64,000 nucleotides of DNA from an uncultured Acidobacteriota bacterium. Lineage in GTDB: Bacteria > Acidobacteriota > Thermoanaerobaculia > UBA5066. The notes beneath the pieces were generated by a model. The model was not told the origin of the DNA. It did not search any database and saw nothing but the letters and a program-made list of their open reading frames with translations. The stretch's first letter is position 1, and each line of letters starts with the position of its first letter. The stretch covers positions 1 to 64,000 of the forward strand of contig CAIMWE010000064.1 of NCBI GenBank assembly GCA_903845115.1, given 5' to 3'. The translations under genes were made by a program, and so were the position numbers. Positions 61,107-64,000 of the stretch are shown here, piece after piece.

Positions 61107-63358
61107 CGCGGTCCACGCTCCCCTTCGTGCTGACGGGTGGGTCTCCCCGGACGGAGCTCGATCCCGGCCGCCTCGACTCCAGCACGGCGATGCAGGGCGC
61201 GCGTTTCTGGGCTGGCAAGGTGGCCGGCTCGCAGGCCAAGGCCGCGTGCACGGAGCGGATCGCCGCGGTCTGGCGCGACCCGAGCCGGGTCGCCGAGGTG
61301 GTGGCGGCGCTTCTGCCCGAGGAGCGGCAGGTGCTTGCCGTCGTCCGGCGATTCGGCGGGACCATCTCGGGTAATTTGCTGGGGCTGGAACTGCAGGCCC
61401 GCGGCGTCGACAGGGAGCGCAAGGAGGAGCCGGCCTTCCGCCGTCGCCGGACCACGAACCTGGTGCTCGGCCTGTGCGAGCGACTGGCGCTCCTGAAAGA
61501 GCCCTGGTACTACAGCTCGCTTTCGTACGGGGGCGGGCGCCGCTATCCGTCGGTGACCTTGCCCCTCGAGGTCGCTGCGGCCGCTCCGCTCGACTGGAAG
61601 GCGTCCGCCCCGGTCGAGAGGTCTCCGGAATCAGCGAGCCAGCGGACGCCCGCTCAGCTCCTGGTCGACCTCGAGCAGACGATGAGGGCGCTGGAGGCCG
61701 AGGGCCGCTGGAAGGTCACCCGGAGCGGGGCGCTGCCGGCCGCCGGCCGCAACAGGCTCGGCAAGCGACTCCCGCTTCCCCCGAACGACCCGCTCGAGCC
61801 GCCAGACACGGTGGCGCTCCACTATGCGCTGCTGAGCGCGCTCGGGATCGTCACGGCAGAAGGAGCCGAGGGCCGCCTCGAGCCCGAAAGAGCCACCCGC
61901 TTTTTCCATCTCCCGCTGGAGGCCCAGGTCTCCGAATGGATCCGGGCGTGGATGGAGCTGCGTCTGTGGCACGACGGCCTCGGGAGGGTTCCGGATCGCG
62001 ACAGCGGAGAGGGCTCCCCGCCGGTCGAGCCGCGCTCGATGAAGAAGGCCCGGGAGTTCCTGGTGTGGGCCCTGACCCGAATCGCCCACGGGCCATCCGA
62101 CTGGCTCGACCTCGAGACGTTCCTCCTCGATCTCTACGTGGCGGCCGGAGATCCGAGCCGTTGGTTCTTCGGGCAGATCCTTTCGTGGCAGCCCCGGCTC
62201 ACTGCCGCGGCGGGGAAGGCCGGCCTGCCCGCGGGCCCCGAGCGCTCCCGAGCCTACTGGATGGACGAAGACGGCGTCTTTGCAGCCAATGTCTTGCTCT
62301 CGACGTTCGTCCATCTCGGCGTCGTCGAGCGGGGCCGGACCGGGGGGCCGAGCTCCGAGCGCTGGTCCTTCCGCCTGACGCAGGCCGGCCAGGCGGTCTT
62401 CGGCGCTCCCGAGGCCCAGGTCCAGAAGGTATCGGACCGCGCGCCATGTCTCACCGTTCAGCCCAGCCACGAGATCCTGCTCTACCTCGACAGCGCCGAC
62501 GGGTCCGCCGTGGCGACGCTCGGACGGATCGCGACGCGGCAATCCACCAGCGGAATGGTCCAGACCTTCGTGCTCACGCGCGAGTCGGTCTATGGGGCGC
62601 TCGAGCGAGGGATGACCCCGGCCGCGATCGAATCCTTCCTCACCTCGAGGAGCCGGAACGGGCTTCCACCCAACGTGCAGACCTCGCTCGCCGAATGGTC
62701 GCGCAAGCGGGACGCGCTCGTGGTTCGGGGAGGGGTGGCTCTGGAACCGGACCTCCCCGAGGGCCAGGCCGCCATGCGTGGGGAGGCGGGCGGGGCGCGC
62801 CTCGTCGTGACGTCGGATAGAGCGGCAAGGAAGCGGGCCAAGGAGCTCGGAGGAACAGTCGAGGCGGCGCCATTCGCGAGGACGTGGAAAGTGGACGAGC
62901 ACGGCGTCGTCTCGCTGGCCGAGCCGTCGTCGCTCGTCGCCAGGGCCCGCTTGCGTCGTCTTGCGAGCTTCACCGCTGGCAGCTGGCAGATCACTTCCGG
63001 CTCGGTCCGTGCGGCGCGCGCGCTCGGCGTGACTCCCGACCAGGTTCTCGCCTGGCTGGGCGCTCACACGAAGCGCGGGGTGCCGCCGATACTGGCAACC
63101 GCGATCAGGAACTGGGCCGGCGGGCGCGGGAAGGTGTTCCTCGGGGACGTGCTGCTGCTCCAGGTCGGCGACGAGCAGACGTTCGACGCCCTCCGGTGCA
63201 GCGAGCGGCTCCGACCTTTTCTCGAAGGAACGCTGGCGCTGGACTGCCTCGTCGTGTCCGCCCGGGGGCGCGAAGACGTGGCCAGGATCCTGAGCGAGCT
63301 CGGGTTCTCGCTCGATGCCGCGTACCGGGTCGAACCGAACAGGAGCGGTGTGCCGTAG
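61103..63358 (+). CDS. Helicase-associated protein (Helicase_C_3-like), partner of XPB
   Basis: APCLTVQPSHEILLYLDSADGSAVATLGRIATRQSTSGMVQTFVLTRESVYGALERGMTPAAIESFLTSRSRNGLPPNVQTSLAEWSRKRDALVV; GTG start overlaps upstream stop. Confidence 0.82.
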   Translation: MTRSTLPFVLTGGSPRTELDPGRLDSSTAMQGARFWAGKVAGSQAKAACTERIAAVWRDPSRVAEVVAALLPEERQVLAVVRRFGGTISGNLLGLELQARGVDRERKEEPAFRRRRTTNLVLGLCERLALLKEPWYYSSLSYGGGRRYPSVTLPLEVAAAAPLDWKASAPVERSPESASQRTPAQLLVDLEQTMRALEAEGRWKVTRSGALPAAGRNRLGKRLPLPPNDPLEPPDTVALHYALLSALGIVTAEGAEGRLEPERATRFFHLPLEAQVSEWIRAWMELRLWHDGLGRVPDRDSGEGSPPVEPRSMKKAREFLVWALTRIAHGPSDWLDLETFLLDLYVAAGDPSRWFFGQILSWQPRLTAAAGKAGLPAGPERSRAYWMDEDGVFAANVLLSTFVHLGVVERGRTGGPSSERWSFRLTQAGQAVFGAPEAQVQKVSDRAPCLTVQPSHEILLYLDSADGSAVATLGRIATRQSTSGMVQTFVLTRESVYGALERGMTPAAIESFLTSRSRNGLPPNVQTSLAEWSRKRDALVVRGGVALEPDLPEGQAAMRGEAGGARLVVTSDRAARKRAKELGGTVEAAPFARTWKVDEHGVVSLAEPSSLVARARLRRLASFTAGSWQITSGSVRAARALGVTPDQVLAWLGAHTKRGVPPILATAIRNWAGGRGKVFLGDVLLLQVGDEQTFDALRCSERLRPFLEGTLALDCLVVSARGREDVARILSELGFSLDAAYRVEPNRSGVP

Positions 63359-63515
63359 GCCCTCGGCCTCGACCCCGTCGTTGCCGTTCCTCGCGTCGGC
63401 GGGGTCACGGCCTCTGGCTCGATCATCCACCCCGCGAACGCCATGGTGAGGGGCTTCTTTCAGCCGGGAAAGCGGCCTTCCGGCCATCCTTCCTTCCGGG
63501 AGCGGTGGAGGCCCG

Positions 63516-64000
63516 CTAGTTCCCGTTCGCCGCGGGTGGTTCCAGGTTGACTTCGGTCAGAGAGGAGACCACGCCGCTGCGCTTGAACAGGCTGATGGCC
63601 CGATTGATGCGAGAGCTCGTGCCTGGTGGAAGATCGGGCGAGAAGGAAAATGCCTGGGATTCCGGCCGAATGCGCTTGATCGGGATGCCGGTCACCAGCG
63701 TTCTGGAGGCTCGACGCGAGCTCAGGTACCTCAGCTGAAGCTCGTCCGCGAGTATCGCGTCGATACGGTGCTTTTCCAGGAGCTCCATCGCGGAACCGAT
63801 GTCCTTCAGCGGCACGATCTCGGCCTTTCGGCTGGAGGTCGCATTCAGCTCGGTCAAGAGTGCCTCGCTGACGGTGCCCGCACGAATACCGACTCGGAGG
63901 CCGATGAGATCCTCGAGACGGACCACTCCCCCCGTCAGCTTGCCTTCGGATTCGTGAGCAAGAGTGACGGTGATGTATCCCACCAGAAGTGACACGAATA
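63516..64000 (-). CDS. SBP family 3-type ligand-binding protein, partial, possibly a GluR0-like ion channel (runs off right edge)
   Basis: Open reading frame to the edge: ...VSLLVGYITVTLAHESEGKLTGGVVRLEDLIGLRVGIRAGTVSEALLTEL...; TM-like segment directly before the second ligand-binding lobe. Confidence 0.6.
   Translation of the reverse strand, partial: FVSLLVGYITVTLAHESEGKLTGGVVRLEDLIGLRVGIRAGTVSEALLTELNATSSRKAEIVPLKDIGSAMELLEKHRIDAILADELQLRYLSSRRASRTLVTGIPIKRIRPESQAFSFSPDLPPGTSSRINRAISLFKRSGVVSSLTEVNLEPPAANGN

Overview
This is a 64 kb window of very GC-rich bacterial chromosome, densely coding with short intergenic gaps. The style (Ser/Thr kinase-TPR, secreted peptidases, TonB receptors) would suit an Acidobacteriota-like or other deep-branching Gram-negative, but I cannot place the lineage from sequence alone. 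Core content: M3 peptidase, OmpA, GlmM, PPK1, NtrC-type regulator, LigA, class II photolyase, M1/M28/M50-like peptidases, dCMP deaminase. Accessory content: (i) a 9-24.6 kb block rich in secreted phosphohydrolases (histidine acid phosphatase, purple acid phosphatase, two PF04185-type phosphoesterases) with a TonB receptor and a secreted beta-propeller/nitrilase fusion; (ii) two very large secreted proteins at 28-31.4 kb and 54.7-58.6 kb sharing paired Ser/Thr-rich beta-hairpin modules; (iii) a ketosynthase plus catalytically degenerate ketosynthase pair; (iv) a VapBC module whose candidate operator overlaps its start codon; (v) a divergent radical SAM / formyltransferase / MFS / ATP-grasp-like group; (vi) an XPB helicase operon whose middle gene is split by an apparent 1-nt frameshift; (vii) a possible GluR0-like channel running off the right edge. 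Fine-scale signals not explained by genes: a frameshifted relic of a second histidine phosphatase, an in-frame 24-bp tandem duplication in the intact copy, an NmrA-like stub, and a recurrent TANNNT hexamer 6-10 nt before start codons suggesting leaderless transcription. All calls are from reading the sequence and ORF translations; no searches were run.
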